Below, piece after piece: positions 33,447-42,523 of a stretch of 64,000 nucleotides of DNA. Both the position numbers and the translations under genes were made by a program. Within the stretch, counting starts at the first letter, position 1. Each line of letters opens with the position of its first letter. The notes under the pieces are model-generated. The model saw nothing but the letters and a program-made list of their open reading frames with translations. It had not been told where the DNA came from and searched no databases. Source of the stretch: Citrobacter tructae (GTDB lineage: Bacteria; Pseudomonadota; Gammaproteobacteria; Enterobacterales; Enterobacteriaceae); contig NZ_CP038469.1 in assembly GCF_004684345.1 (NCBI RefSeq), positions 682,001-746,000 on the forward strand, written 5' to 3'.

Positions 33447-34193
33447 ATGTTAAGCATTAAAGATTTACAGGTCAGTGTGGAAGATAAGGCGATCCTGCGC
33501 GGGCTCAGTCTTGAAATTCGCCCCGGAGAAGTCCACGCCATTATGGGACCGAACGGTTCCGGGAAAAGTACGCTGTCTGCAACGCTCGCTGGACGTGATG
33601 ACTACGAAGTCACCGGCGGGACGGTAGAGTTCAATGGTAAGGATTTACTGGAACTGTCGCCGGAAGACCGGGCCGGTGAAGGCATCTTTATGGCGTTTCA
33701 GTACCCGGTGGAAATCCCCGGTGTCAGCAATCAGTTTTTCCTGCAAACCGCGCTCAATGCGGTACGCAGTTACCGTGACGAAGAGGCCCTGGACCGATTC
33801 GACTTCCAGGATTTGATGGAAGAGAAAATAGCGCTGCTGAAGATGCCGGAAGATTTGCTCACCCGCTCGGTGAACGTTGGATTCTCCGGCGGTGAGAAAA
33901 AGCGCAATGATATTTTGCAGATGGCGGTGCTGGAGCCTCAGCTGTGCATTCTCGACGAGTCTGACTCGGGGCTGGACATCGACGCGCTAAAAATTGTCGC
34001 CGATGGCGTGAATTCGTTGCGCGACGGTAAGCGCGCATTCATTATCGTCACTCACTACCAGCGCATCCTCGACTATATCAAACCCGATTACGTCCATGTT
34101 TTGTATCAGGGACGCATTGTTAAGTCCGGCGATTTCACGCTGGTTAAACAGCTGGAGGAGCAAGGATATGGCTGGCTTAGTGAACAACAGTAA
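33447..34193 (+). CDS. sufC: Fe-S assembly ATPase SufC
   Basis: A 248-residue ABC-type ATPase without a membrane partner; it drives shape changes of the SufB-SufD dimer. Walker A is GPNGSGKST, the signature is FSGGEKKRN (the SufC variant of LSGGQ), and Walker B is LCILDESDSGLDID. An AAGGAAAG ribosome site precedes it. The 3' end overlaps sufD by 26 bases. Confidence 0.97.
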   Translation: MLSIKDLQVSVEDKAILRGLSLEIRPGEVHAIMGPNGSGKSTLSATLAGRDDYEVTGGTVEFNGKDLLELSPEDRAGEGIFMAFQYPVEIPGVSNQFFLQTALNAVRSYRDEEALDRFDFQDLMEEKIALLKMPEDLLTRSVNVGFSGGEKKRNDILQMAVLEPQLCILDESDSGLDIDALKIVADGVNSLRDGKRAFIIVTHYQRILDYIKPDYVHVLYQGRIVKSGDFTLVKQLEEQGYGWLSEQQ

Positions 34194-35439
34194 CGTGCTG
34201 CAGCAGTGGCACCGTCTGTTTGAGTCGCAGGGCGAAACCCGCTCACAGCATGCGCAGCAGCACATGCAGCAAATGCTGCGTCTGGGGCTGCCCACGCGTA
34301 AGCACGAAGACTGGAAATACACACCGCTGGAAGGACTCGCCAACGGTCAGTTTGTCAGTCGTTTTGCCGCGATAAGCCCGGCGCAGTGCAATGCGCTGGC
34401 GGCTGGTATTGATGCCGTGCGTCTGGTGTTTGTCGACGGGCAATTTTGCGAAGCGCTTAGCGACAGTGTGGACGGCAGCGGTTTTGATATTACCATCGAT
34501 GATGCACACTTGCCGCTACCGGCACCGATTCAGCCAGAAGTCTTTCTGCACCTGACGGAAAGCCTGTCGCGCAGCGTGACGCGCATTCAGGTGAAGCGTA
34601 ATCAGCGCCCAGCGAAGCCGCTGTTGCTGATGCACATCACCCAGGGGTTGGCGGGAGATGACGTCAATACCGCGCATTATCGCCACCATCTTGAACTGGC
34701 GGAAGGCGCGGAAGCTACCCTCATCGAACACTATGTCAGCCTCAACGAGCTGAAGCATTTTACCGGTGCGCGCGTAACGATGAACGTGGCGGCAAATGCC
34801 CACTTGCACCATATCAAACTGGCGTTTGAGAATCCGGTCAGTCATCACTTCGCCCATAACGACATTCAGCTGGGCGCAGATGCCACGGCGATCAGCCACA
34901 GCTTTTTACTCGGTGATGCAGTATTGCGCCATAACACCAGTACCCAACTGAACGGCGAAAACACCACGCTGCGGATTAACAGCCTGGCGATGCCGGTGAA
35001 AAACGAAGTCTGTGACACCCGCACCTGGCTTGAGCATAACAAAGGCTATTGCAATAGTCGGCAACTGCATAAAACCATCGTCAGCGATAAAGGTCGGGCG
35101 GTATTCAATGGCCTGATCAACGTGGCACAGCACGCGATTAAAACCGACGGGCAAATGACGAATAATAATTTGCTGCTCGGTAAGCTGTCGGAAGTGGACA
35201 CCAAGCCGCAGTTGGAAATCTACGCCGATGATGTGAAATGCAGCCACGGTGCGACGGTGGGGCGGATTGACGATGAACAGATGTTCTATTTGCGTTCGCG
35301 CGGGATCGGCCAGCAGGATGCTCAACAGATGATTCTCTATGCGTTTGCCGCTGAGCTGACGGAAGCCCTGCGCGATGAAACGCTTAAACAACAGGTTCTG
35401 GCGCGGATCGCTCAACGCCTGCCGGGAGGCGTAGCATGA
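34168..35439 (+). CDS. sufD: Fe-S cluster scaffold subunit SufD
   Basis: A 423-residue SufB paralogue completing the SufBC2D complex. It starts MAGLVNNSNVLQQWHRLFESQG inside the end of sufC, after GGAGGAGCAAGG, matching the E. coli start; a longer in-frame reading within sufC is rejected. The C-terminal half has VKCSHGATVGRIDDEQMFYLRSRGI, with the conserved histidine (His360 region) at the SufB interface. The N-terminal third is less conserved than in SufB, as is usual. Confidence 0.97.
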   Translation: MAGLVNNSNVLQQWHRLFESQGETRSQHAQQHMQQMLRLGLPTRKHEDWKYTPLEGLANGQFVSRFAAISPAQCNALAAGIDAVRLVFVDGQFCEALSDSVDGSGFDITIDDAHLPLPAPIQPEVFLHLTESLSRSVTRIQVKRNQRPAKPLLLMHITQGLAGDDVNTAHYRHHLELAEGAEATLIEHYVSLNELKHFTGARVTMNVAANAHLHHIKLAFENPVSHHFAHNDIQLGADATAISHSFLLGDAVLRHNTSTQLNGENTTLRINSLAMPVKNEVCDTRTWLEHNKGYCNSRQLHKTIVSDKGRAVFNGLINVAQHAIKTDGQMTNNNLLLGKLSEVDTKPQLEIYADDVKCSHGATVGRIDDEQMFYLRSRGIGQQDAQQMILYAFAAELTEALRDETLKQQVLARIAQRLPGGVA

Positions 35440-36656
35440 CATTTCCAATTGAAAAAGTGCGGGCCGACTTTCCTGTCCTGACGCGTGAAGTGAACGGCCT
35501 GCCGCTGGCTTATCTGGACAGCGCCGCCAGTGCGCAAAAACCGAATCAGGTGATTGATGCTGAAGCTGAGTTTTACCGCCATGGCTATGCGGCGGTTCAC
35601 CGCGGCATTCATACCTTAAGCGCTCAGGCGACGGAAAAAATGGAGAATGTGCGTAAGCTGGTGTCGCTGTTTATTCACGCCCGCTCCGCTGAAGAGTTGG
35701 TATTTGTGCGCGGTACGACCGAAGGCATTAACCTGGTGGCCAACAGTTGGGGTACCAGCAATGTGCGGGCGGGGGATAACATCATCATTAGCGAGATGGA
35801 GCACCATGCCAATATCGTCCCATGGCAGATGCTGTGCGCCCGCGTGGGCGCGGAGCTACGCGTCATCCCGCTGAATGACGATGGTACCTTGCAACTGGAT
35901 ATCCTGCCGACGCTGTTTGACGAACGCACTCAACTGCTGGCTATTACCCATGTATCTAACGTGCTGGGCACCGAAAATCCGTTAGCTGAGATGATCGAGC
36001 TGGCGCACCAGCACGGCGCAAAAGTGCTGGTCGATGGTGCGCAGGCGGTGATGCATCACAAGGTGGACGTGCAGGCGCTGGATTGCGACTTTTATGTCTT
36101 CTCGGGACATAAACTCTATGGCCCCACCGGTATCGGCGTGCTGTATGCCCGCGAGTCGCTACTACAGGAGATGCCGCCCTGGGAAGGTGGAGGGTCGATG
36201 ATAGCGACGGTCAGCCTGAGTCAGGGAACGACCTGGGCCAAAGCCCCCTGGCGTTTTGAGGCAGGAACGCCTAACACCGGTGGCATTATTGGCCTGGGTG
36301 CCGCCATTGAGTATGTGAGTGCGCTAGGGCTTGATGAAATCAGCGAGTATGAGCAGTTCATAATGCGTTATGCGCTAGAACAACTGGCGGAAGTGCCAGA
36401 TTTGACGCTATACGGGCCGGATAACCGTCTGGGAGTGATTTCGTTTAACCTCGGCAAACACCACGCTTATGACGTCGGCAGTTTTCTTGATAACTACGGC
36501 ATCGCCGTGCGCACAGGACATCACTGCGCCATGCCACTGATGGCGCGTTATAACGTCCCTGCGATGTGTCGGGCATCTCTGGCAATGTATAACACCCATG
36601 AAGAGGTGGATCGCCTGGTCACAGGTCTCGTACGAATTCACCGCCTGCTGGGATAA
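35436..36656 (+). CDS. sufS: Cysteine desulphurase SufS
   Basis: A 406-residue PLP enzyme taking sulphur from cysteine for cluster building; it also has selenocysteine lyase activity in E. coli. The PLP lysine is in FYVFSGHKLYGPTGIGVLYA (about residue 226) and the catalytic cysteine in VRTGHHCAMPLM (about 364). It overlaps sufD by four bases (ATGA). Its partner SufE follows 12 bases later. Confidence 0.97.
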   Translation: MTFPIEKVRADFPVLTREVNGLPLAYLDSAASAQKPNQVIDAEAEFYRHGYAAVHRGIHTLSAQATEKMENVRKLVSLFIHARSAEELVFVRGTTEGINLVANSWGTSNVRAGDNIIISEMEHHANIVPWQMLCARVGAELRVIPLNDDGTLQLDILPTLFDERTQLLAITHVSNVLGTENPLAEMIELAHQHGAKVLVDGAQAVMHHKVDVQALDCDFYVFSGHKLYGPTGIGVLYARESLLQEMPPWEGGGSMIATVSLSQGTTWAKAPWRFEAGTPNTGGIIGLGAAIEYVSALGLDEISEYEQFIMRYALEQLAEVPDLTLYGPDNRLGVISFNLGKHHAYDVGSFLDNYGIAVRTGHHCAMPLMARYNVPAMCRASLAMYNTHEEVDRLVTGLVRIHRLLG

Positions 36657-36668
36657 CAGGGAGGCGTT

Positions 36669-37085
36669 ATGGCTGCTCTACCGGATAAAGAAAAGTTATT
36701 GCGCAATTTTTTGCGTTGTGCGAATTGGGAAGAGAAGTATCTGTATATTATTGAATTAGGTCAGCGTTTACCGGAGTTAAATGCTGATGATCGCTGTGAG
36801 AAAAATAGTATTCAGGGCTGTCAAAGCCAAGTATGGATCATTATGCGTCAGAATGCTGACGGTATTATTGAATTGCAGGGTGACAGTGATGCGGCGATTG
36901 TGAAAGGACTCATTGCTGTGGTATTCATTTTGTATGACCGAATGACCGCCAAGGATATTGTGAATTTTGATGTGCGTCCATGGTTTGAAAAAATGGCGCT
37001 GGCGCAGCATCTCACGCCATCGCGTTCACAAGGTCTGGAAGCGATGATTCGCGCTATTCGTACGCAAGCGGCAACTCTTAGCTAA
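36669..37085 (+). CDS. sufE: Sulphur acceptor protein SufE
   Basis: A 138-residue protein that takes persulphide sulphur from SufS and delivers it to SufB. The active cysteine is in NSIQGCQSQVW near residue 51. The start follows GGGAGGC and the length is as in E. coli. Last gene of the suf operon; a hairpin follows. Confidence 0.97.
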   Translation: MAALPDKEKLLRNFLRCANWEEKYLYIIELGQRLPELNADDRCEKNSIQGCQSQVWIIMRQNADGIIELQGDSDAAIVKGLIAVVFILYDRMTAKDIVNFDVRPWFEKMALAQHLTPSRSQGLEAMIRAIRTQAATLS

Positions 37086-37098
37086 ACTGATAAAATAT

Positions 37099-37125
37099 AT
37101 TATCCGGCAAGCCTTGCTGGATAAT
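37099..37125. repeat. Hairpin after sufE (REP-like/terminator)
   Basis: ATTATCCGGCAA and TTGCTGGATAAT form a 12-bp stem with one G-T mismatch. It lies 14 bases after the sufE stop and lacks a T-run, so it may act as an mRNA 3' stabiliser rather than a simple terminator. Confidence 0.65.
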
Positions 37126-37153
37126 GTTGAGCAGATTAATGCAATGACTCGTA

Positions 37154-37184
37154 TGCCGGATAACGCAGTCGCCGCTATCCGGCA
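37154..37184. repeat. REP element upstream of ldtE
   Basis: TGCCGGATA and TATCCGGCA enclose ACGCAGTCGCCGC, the standard REP layout. With the hairpin at 37099 it makes a two-unit cluster between sufE and ldtE. Confidence 0.8.
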
Positions 37185-37208
37185 AAAACGCCAGGGGGGT
37201 GAGTGAGT

Positions 37209-38213
37209 ATGAAACGCGCGTCTATTATTACTCTAATGCTGATTGGCGCTTATAGCGCTATACAGGCCGCTTGGGCGGTCGATTATCCTTTGCCCCCGGC
37301 GAACAGCCGCCTTGTTGGGCAGAATCAAACCTACACTGTTCAGGAAGGCGATAAGAACTTGCAGGCGATAGCCCGCCGGTTTGATACCGCCGCGATGCTG
37401 ATCCTCGAAGCTAATAACACCATTGCCCCGGTCCCAAGTACTGGAACTCTTGTCACTATTCCCTCGCAACTGCTGCTACCGGATGCTCCGCGTGAAGGCA
37501 TTATTGTGAATCTGGCGGAACTGCGTCTGTATTACTTCCCGCCGGGAGAGAACATTGTTCAGGTATTCCCTATTGGTATTGGCTTGCAGGGGCTGGAGAC
37601 TCCGGTGATGGAAACCCGGGTGGGGCAGAAAATTCCCAACCCAACATGGACACCCACGCCAGGCATCCGTAAGCGTTCTCTGGAGCGCGGCATTACGTTA
37701 CCGCCTGTGGTGCCTGCCGGGCCTAATAACCCGTTAGGGCGCTTTGCACTGCGTCTGGCGCATGGCAACGGTGAATACCTTATCCATGGCACCAGCGCAC
37801 CCGACAGCGTAGGCCTGCGCGTGAGTTCTGGCTGTATTCGCATGAACGCGCCGGACATCAAAGCCCTGTTTACCCAGGTCAGAACCGGCACGCCAGTCAG
37901 AGTGATTAACGAGCCGATAAAATATTCAATTGAGCCAAACGGCATGCGTTATGTCGAAGTGCACCGTCCATTGTCTCCGGAGGAAGAACAAAACGTACAG
38001 ACCATGCCGTATGTGCTACCAGCAGGTTTTAGCCAGTTTAAAGACAGTAAAGCTGTTGATCATAGTCTGGTGGACAGGGCGCTGTATCGCCGGGCGGGTT
38101 ATCCGGTTACCGTAACGGCCGGGCAGACGCCGATTGCGGCCAATGGGCCAGAGGTAAAGTCGGTACAGAATGGATTACCGGCAGGGGTGGAAGAAACACG
38201 GACGACGCAGTAG
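37209..38213 (+). CDS. ldtE: L,D-transpeptidase LdtE (YnhG)
   Basis: A 334-residue periplasmic enzyme forming 3-3 cross-links in peptidoglycan. Signal peptide MKRASIITLMLIGAYSAIQAAWA; LysM domain at about 41-86 (YTVQEGDKNLQAIARRFD, VTIPSQL); YkuD catalytic domain at about 97-230 with LIHGTSAPDSVGLRVSSGCIR containing His193 and catalytic Cys209; variable C-terminal tail. ATG at 37209 follows AGGGGGGTGAG; a GTG two codons upstream overlaps that site. It converges on lpp, whose product other L,D-transpeptidases attach to the wall. Confidence 0.95.
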   Translation: MKRASIITLMLIGAYSAIQAAWAVDYPLPPANSRLVGQNQTYTVQEGDKNLQAIARRFDTAAMLILEANNTIAPVPSTGTLVTIPSQLLLPDAPREGIIVNLAELRLYYFPPGENIVQVFPIGIGLQGLETPVMETRVGQKIPNPTWTPTPGIRKRSLERGITLPPVVPAGPNNPLGRFALRLAHGNGEYLIHGTSAPDSVGLRVSSGCIRMNAPDIKALFTQVRTGTPVRVINEPIKYSIEPNGMRYVEVHRPLSPEEEQNVQTMPYVLPAGFSQFKDSKAVDHSLVDRALYRRAGYPVTVTAGQTPIAANGPEVKSVQNGLPAGVEETRTTQ

Positions 38214-38235
38214 CAGAGAAGGCGAGAAATTAAGG

Positions 38236-38267
38236 ACAAAAAAAATGGCGCACAAAGTGCGCCATTT
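38236..38267 (-). terminator. lpp terminator
   Basis: An 11-bp perfect stem (AAATGGCGCAC/GTGCGCCATTT, loop AAA) followed on the minus strand by eight T. It is the strong terminator of the very abundant lpp mRNA. Confidence 0.95.
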
Positions 38268-38284
38268 CTATTACACAGATACTA

Positions 38285-38521
38285 TTACTTACGGTATTTA
38301 GTAGCTGCGTTATCCAGACGCTGGTTAGCGCGTGCTGCGTCATCTTTAGCAGCCTGAACGTCGGAACGCATTGCGTTCACGTCGTTGCTCAGCTGGTCAA
38401 CTTTAGCGTTCAGAGTCTGAACGTCAGAAGACAGCTGATCGATTTTAGCATTGCTGGAGCAACCTGCCAGCAGAGTAGAACCCAGGATTACCGCGCCCAG
38501 TACCAGTTTAGTACGATTCAT
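38285..38521 (-). CDS. lpp: Major outer-membrane (Braun) lipoprotein Lpp
   Basis: A 78-residue lipoprotein tethering the outer membrane to peptidoglycan. The signal peptide ends LLAGC, so Cys21 is the lipidated residue; SSNAKIDQLSSDVQTLN starts the mature trimeric coiled coil, with heptads through NDVNAMRSDVQAAKDDAARANQRLDN; the C-terminal Lys78 (KYRK) is the peptidoglycan attachment residue. It is nearly identical to E. coli Lpp. The GAGGGTATTAATA leader before ATG is also the same. Confidence 0.98.
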   Translation of the reverse strand: MNRTKLVLGAVILGSTLLAGCSSNAKIDQLSSDVQTLNAKVDQLSNDVNAMRSDVQAAKDDAARANQRLDNAATKYRK

Positions 38522-38558
38522 TATTAATACCCTCTAGATTGAGTTAATCTCCATGTAG

Positions 38559-38593
38559 CGTTACAAGTATTACACAAAGCTTTTTAGGTTGAG
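38559..38593 (-). promoter_or_regulatory. lpp promoter
   Basis: On the minus strand the -10 AATACT (38566-38571) and -35 region CTCAAC (38588-38593), with AT-rich DNA upstream, match the E. coli lpp promoter. The transcript should start GCTACATGGAG at 38559. Confidence 0.85.
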
Positions 38594-38775
38594 AATATTT
38601 TTTTGATGCGAATGCACTTATTTTTGATCGTTCGCTCAAAGAAGCATCGAATTGTGCAAAAACGGCGAAAAACCCGAGTGAAAACAGAAAGCTTCCATCG
38701 GATTCATCTTAGATAATCTCTAATTAGATAGTGAAATCCGATTTGATTTTTTATTAATAGTGGCTATCACAGAAA
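38594..38775. other. AT-rich spacer between lpp promoter and pykF terminator
   Basis: Very AT-rich DNA upstream of lpp, probably including its UP-element region. No open frame or RNA gene was recognised. Confidence 0.5.
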
Positions 38776-38803
38776 TAAAAAAAGCGCCGCAAGGGCGCTT
38801 TTT
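38776..38803 (-). terminator. pykF terminator
   Basis: AAAAAGCGCC and GGCGCTTTTT form a stem with a GCAAG loop; on the minus strand the stem runs into a T-rich tail. It lies 26 bases beyond the pykF stop. Confidence 0.9.
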
Positions 38804-38829
38804 AGGCAAATTAATTCCCGATGGAATTA

Positions 38830-40251
38830 TTACAGCACGTGAACAGATGCTGTGTTGGTGGTGCCGCTCGGTACCAGTGCACCGGAAACCATCACCACAA
38901 CGTCGCCTTTCTGTGCCAGGCCGCGTTCAACAAGCTGCAGTGCAACTTCTTTACCCAGACGGTAGAAATCATCAGTAGAGGCAATTTCTTTTACCAGGTG
39001 CGGAATTACGCCTTTGCTGAGAACCAACTGACGTGCAGTCACTTCGTTGGTGGTCAGCGCCAGAATGGTCGCGTTCGGGAAGTACTTACGTACAGCTTTA
39101 GCAGATTTACCGCCCTGGGTTGCCACGACGATCAGCGGAGCTTCCAGTTTTTCAGCAGTTTCTACAGCACCACGGCAAACGGCTTCGGTGATACGCAGTT
39201 TGCGGTTGTCATGGCTGTTGTCCAGACGGCTGGTCATCACGCGGTCGGTACGTTCGCAGATGGTCGCCATGATAGTAACGGCTTCCAGCGGGTATTTACC
39301 CTTAGCGGATTCACCAGACAGCATGACCGCATCGGTACCGTCGAGGATGGCGTTTGCCACGTCACCGGCTTCAGCGCGGGTCGGACGTGGGTTTTTGATC
39401 ATGGAGTCCAGCATCTGGGTCGCGGTGATAACCACTTTACGAGCGCGCACGCATTTTTCGATCATCATCTTCTGCGCGAAGATAACTTCTTCAACCGGGA
39501 TTTCTACGCCCAGATCGCCACGTGCAACCATGATGCCGTCAGACGCTTCGAGGATTTCGTCGAAGTTGTTCAGGCCTTCCTGGTTTTCGATTTTGGAGAT
39601 GATCTGAATGTTTTCGCCGCCGTGGGCTTTCAGGTGCTCACGAATTTCAACGACGTCAGAACGTTTACGGATGAAGGATGCCGCAACGAAGTCAACGCCT
39701 TGTTCGCAGCCAAAGATCAGGTCTTGCTTGTCTTTTTCAGCCAGAGCAGGCAGCGCGATAGAAACGCCCGGCAGGTTAACGCCTTTGTTTTCACCGAGGT
39801 CGCCGTTGTTCAGCACTTTACAGATAACTTTGTTACCTTCGATAGCGGTAACTTCCATGCCGATCAGGCCATCGTCAACCAGCACGGTGTTGCCTACGGA
39901 CAGATCACTGGTGAAGCCTTCATAGGTAACAGCAACGATTTCGTTGTTACCCACGACAGATTTGTCGGTGGTGAAAGTGAAGGTCTGGCCTGCTTTCAGA
40001 GAAACGTCGTTGCCGCCTTCCAGTTTAATGGTGCGGATTTCCGGACCTTTAGTGTCAAGCAGGATGGCGGCTTTCTTGCCGGTCTTGCTCATCACGTTGC
40101 GCAAGTTCTTAATGCGCTGACCATGTTCTGCGTAGTCGCCGTGGGAGAAGTTCAGACGCATGACGTTCATGCCCGCGTCCAGCATTTTGGTTAACATCTC
40201 TTCGGATTCGGTTTTCGGACCGATGGTGCAAACAATTTTCGTCTTTTTCAT
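38830..40251 (-). CDS. pykF: Pyruvate kinase I PykF
   Basis: A 473-residue glycolytic enzyme turning PEP and ADP into pyruvate and ATP, activated by fructose 1,6-bisphosphate. It begins MKKTKIVCTIGPKTESEEML. The pyruvate-kinase signature around the catalytic lysine is IISKIENQEGLNNFDEI, and MVARGDLGVEIP and ITATQMLDSMIKNPRPTRAE follow. The C-terminal regulatory domain ends VSGALVPSGTTNTASVHVL. It is three residues longer than E. coli PykF, by a small insertion near LALQLVERGLAQ. It opposes PpsA metabolically. Confidence 0.98.
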   Translation of the reverse strand: MKKTKIVCTIGPKTESEEMLTKMLDAGMNVMRLNFSHGDYAEHGQRIKNLRNVMSKTGKKAAILLDTKGPEIRTIKLEGGNDVSLKAGQTFTFTTDKSVVGNNEIVAVTYEGFTSDLSVGNTVLVDDGLIGMEVTAIEGNKVICKVLNNGDLGENKGVNLPGVSIALPALAEKDKQDLIFGCEQGVDFVAASFIRKRSDVVEIREHLKAHGGENIQIISKIENQEGLNNFDEILEASDGIMVARGDLGVEIPVEEVIFAQKMMIEKCVRARKVVITATQMLDSMIKNPRPTRAEAGDVANAILDGTDAVMLSGESAKGKYPLEAVTIMATICERTDRVMTSRLDNSHDNRKLRITEAVCRGAVETAEKLEAPLIVVATQGGKSAKAVRKYFPNATILALTTNEVTARQLVLSKGVIPHLVKEIASTDDFYRLGKEVALQLVERGLAQKGDVVVMVSGALVPSGTTNTASVHVL

Positions 40252-40818
40252 GACAGTCTTAGTCTTTAAGTTGAGAAGGATATGGAAATCTGGCTTCCGT
40301 CGCGCACGAATGGGAAGCTAAACCTGAGTTACGAAAGTTGTGATGCCTCGCTCTAAGGATAGGTGACATCGAATGAGCGTGCAGAGGAATGTGTGCTTGC
40401 GTTTCAGCCCAACGGGAAGGAGAGTTTTGTAGTCGTTGAGTTTTACAGGTCAATGTGCTGAAACCATTCAAGAGACAATTGGCGCGCATTATACGCTGAA
40501 AATTATCCAAAAGGAAAATGGAAACGGTGTTTCAAAAGCGTTCTGTGCAGTTTCACAAAAAATATTCACTAATTTGTTCATCACTATGGACAAAGAGGTT
40601 GCCTGGACCGGCCGTTTGTTGCGCAACAGCGTCGATTTCTCTTCATTTTCGATCAAGAGAGACGTTGAAAAAGAAGTATTCCTAATAGTTATATCAAATT
40701 CTTTTTAATTCATATCAAAAGCCCATTTCCCTGATTACACTCGTTTGGACATCCATACTGCTAAATAACAAACAACATTAGCAGGATAACGATAAGCAGC
40801 AGCGGATACCCAAACGAC
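40252..40818. promoter_or_regulatory. Divergent pykF / MetN-like intergenic region
   Basis: A 567-bp spacer. The left part is the long pykF leader and promoter: a consensus -10 (TATAAT, minus strand, 40488-40493) with a Cra site just downstream of it. The right part is AT-rich and leads to the importer gene at 40819. I see no gene in it. Confidence 0.65.
40459..40470. promoter_or_regulatory. Cra (FruR) site of pykF
   Basis: TGAAACCATTCA, on the coding strand CTGAATGGTTTCAGCA in context, equals the Cra operator known from E. coli pykF. It lies just downstream of the -10, where binding would repress, the opposite effect to ppsA. Confidence 0.85.
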
Positions 40819-41841
40819 ATGATTGTCCTGAAAAATATTTCGAAAGTGTTTACGCCAGGCAGGCTTGCTATTACCGCTGTCGATAACGTCAACCTGACGG
40901 TTGAACAGGGACAGATTTACGGAATTATTGGCTACAGCGGTGCTGGTAAGAGCACCCTGATTCGCCTGCTTAACGGCCTCGAACAGCCAACATCCGGCAG
41001 CGTGACCATCAATGGTCACGATATCTCTGCGGCGCGCGGGGAATCGTTGCGTCAGGCCCGGCTGAAAATCAGCATGGTGTTTCAGCACTTTAACTTGCTG
41101 TGGTCACGGACCGTCAGCGAAAACATAGCTTTCTCAATGCAAATTGCTGGTGCGTCAAAAGCAAGAATTAAGGCTCGCGTGGCCGAACTGGTTGCGTTGG
41201 TGGGGCTAGAGGGGCGAGAAAACGCTTATCCGTCGCAACTCAGCGGCGGGCAAAAACAGCGCGTAGGGATTGCCCGCGCGCTGGCGAACAATCCGGACGT
41301 GCTGTTGTGCGACGAAGCGACCTCCGCGTTGGATCCGCAAACCACCGATCAGATCCTGGATTTGCTGCTCGATATTAACCGTCGTTTCAAATTAACCATT
41401 GTGCTGATTACCCATGAGATGCACGTGGTGCGCAAAATTTGCGATCGCGTGGCGGTGATGGAAAACGGCAAGGTGGTTGAAGAGGGCGATGTGCTCAGCG
41501 TGTTTACCCATCCGCAGCAGGTGATCACCCGTCAATTTGTCCGTCAGGTGAGTCAGTATGCCGAGGAAGATGAGTTTAACCCGCAGCTGGCAAGCGAGTT
41601 TGGCGGCGTGGTGATCAAGTTAACGTTTACCGGGCAGCGTACACATCGACCGGTGGTTGGAGAACTGACCCTGCGTTACGGCCTGCCGTTTAACATTCTG
41701 CACGGCAAGATGACGCAAACCGCCCACGGTGCGTTTGGTCAACTGTGGGTACACGTGGTGGCCACTGAAGAACAACTCAACAATATTCTGGCCGATCTGC
41801 GCCACAGCGACATTGACGGCGAGGTGATCCAACATGGCTGA
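40819..41841 (+). CDS. MetN-type ABC importer ATPase
   Basis: A 340-residue ATPase of the methionine-uptake (MUT) family. Walker A GYSGAGKST (about 38-46), signature LSGGQKQR (about 140), Walker B LLCDEATSALDP, switch histidine in LITHEMH. A C-terminal NIL domain (about 260-340) is the ligand-sensing domain that blocks transport when methionine accumulates in MetN. It overlaps the permease gene by eight bases. It is a second MetN-like system at this site, not the standard metNIQ locus of enterics, so the substrate may be methionine, a derivative or a related compound. Confidence 0.9.
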   Translation: MIVLKNISKVFTPGRLAITAVDNVNLTVEQGQIYGIIGYSGAGKSTLIRLLNGLEQPTSGSVTINGHDISAARGESLRQARLKISMVFQHFNLLWSRTVSENIAFSMQIAGASKARIKARVAELVALVGLEGRENAYPSQLSGGQKQRVGIARALANNPDVLLCDEATSALDPQTTDQILDLLLDINRRFKLTIVLITHEMHVVRKICDRVAVMENGKVVEEGDVLSVFTHPQQVITRQFVRQVSQYAEEDEFNPQLASEFGGVVIKLTFTGQRTHRPVVGELTLRYGLPFNILHGKMTQTAHGAFGQLWVHVVATEEQLNNILADLRHSDIDGEVIQHG

Positions 41842-42502
41842 TTCCCTGTTCCCTCATCTGAAATGGGACCAACTGTTTGCTGCAACGCAGGAGACGCTCT
41901 ACATGACGGCGCTTTCCGGCGTGGCGACCTTTATACTGGGTATTGCGCTCGGACTGGCGTTATTTCTGACCGCGCGCGGCGGCCTGTTTCAGAACCGCAC
42001 GTTGTACAGTGCCATCTCGCTGCTCGTGAATATTTTCCGCTCGATCCCATTCATTATTTTGATCGTGTTACTGATCCCGTTTACCAAAGCGCTTGTCGGC
42101 ACCATTCTCGGCGCCAACGCCGCACTGCCCGCGCTGATTGTGGGGGCAGCACCGTTCTATGCCCGGCTGGTCGAAATCGCCCTGCGTGAAGTAGATAAAG
42201 GTGTTATTGAAGCGAGCCGCTCAATGGGCGCGCGGCTGAGTACGCTTATTTTTCGGGTTTTACTGCCGGAATCATCACCCGCTCTGGTGTCCGGGATCAC
42301 CGTAACGCTGATTGCACTGGTTAGCTACAGCGCAATGGCGGGCGTGATTGGTGCCGGTGGTTTAGGGAATTTGGCTTACCTTGAAGGCTTTCAACGCAAC
42401 CACAGCGACGTCACGCTGGTGGCGACGGTGACTATTCTTGTCATTGTTTTCATCATCCAGTTTTGCGGCGATGTGATCACCTCTCTGTTAGATAAACGCT
42501 AA
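41834..42502 (+). CDS. MetI-type ABC importer permease
   Basis: A 222-residue inner-membrane permease with five hydrophobic segments, as in MetI. The EAA loop that contacts the ATPase is IEASRSMGARLSTLIFRVLLPE (about 125-148). It overlaps the ATPase stop and is followed 21 bases later by the binding-protein gene. The order ATPase-permease-binding protein is that of metNIQ. Confidence 0.9.
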   Translation: MADSLFPHLKWDQLFAATQETLYMTALSGVATFILGIALGLALFLTARGGLFQNRTLYSAISLLVNIFRSIPFIILIVLLIPFTKALVGTILGANAALPALIVGAAPFYARLVEIALREVDKGVIEASRSMGARLSTLIFRVLLPESSPALVSGITVTLIALVSYSAMAGVIGAGGLGNLAYLEGFQRNHSDVTLVATVTILVIVFIIQFCGDVITSLLDKR

Positions 42503-42523
42503 TAAAATACGGAAACCATTCTC

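Noticed and set aside
38821..40194. A 457-codon open frame antisense to pykF
   Set aside because: It mirrors the codon bias of a highly expressed gene on the other strand; the encoded protein is rich in His, Phe and Gln and shows no known domain. pykF is certain.
40747..40762. MetJ box candidate (GGACATCC ATACTGCT) upstream of the MetN-like gene
   Set aside because: The first half matches AGACGTCT at only five of eight positions and the second hardly at all; MetJ needs at least two good tandem boxes.
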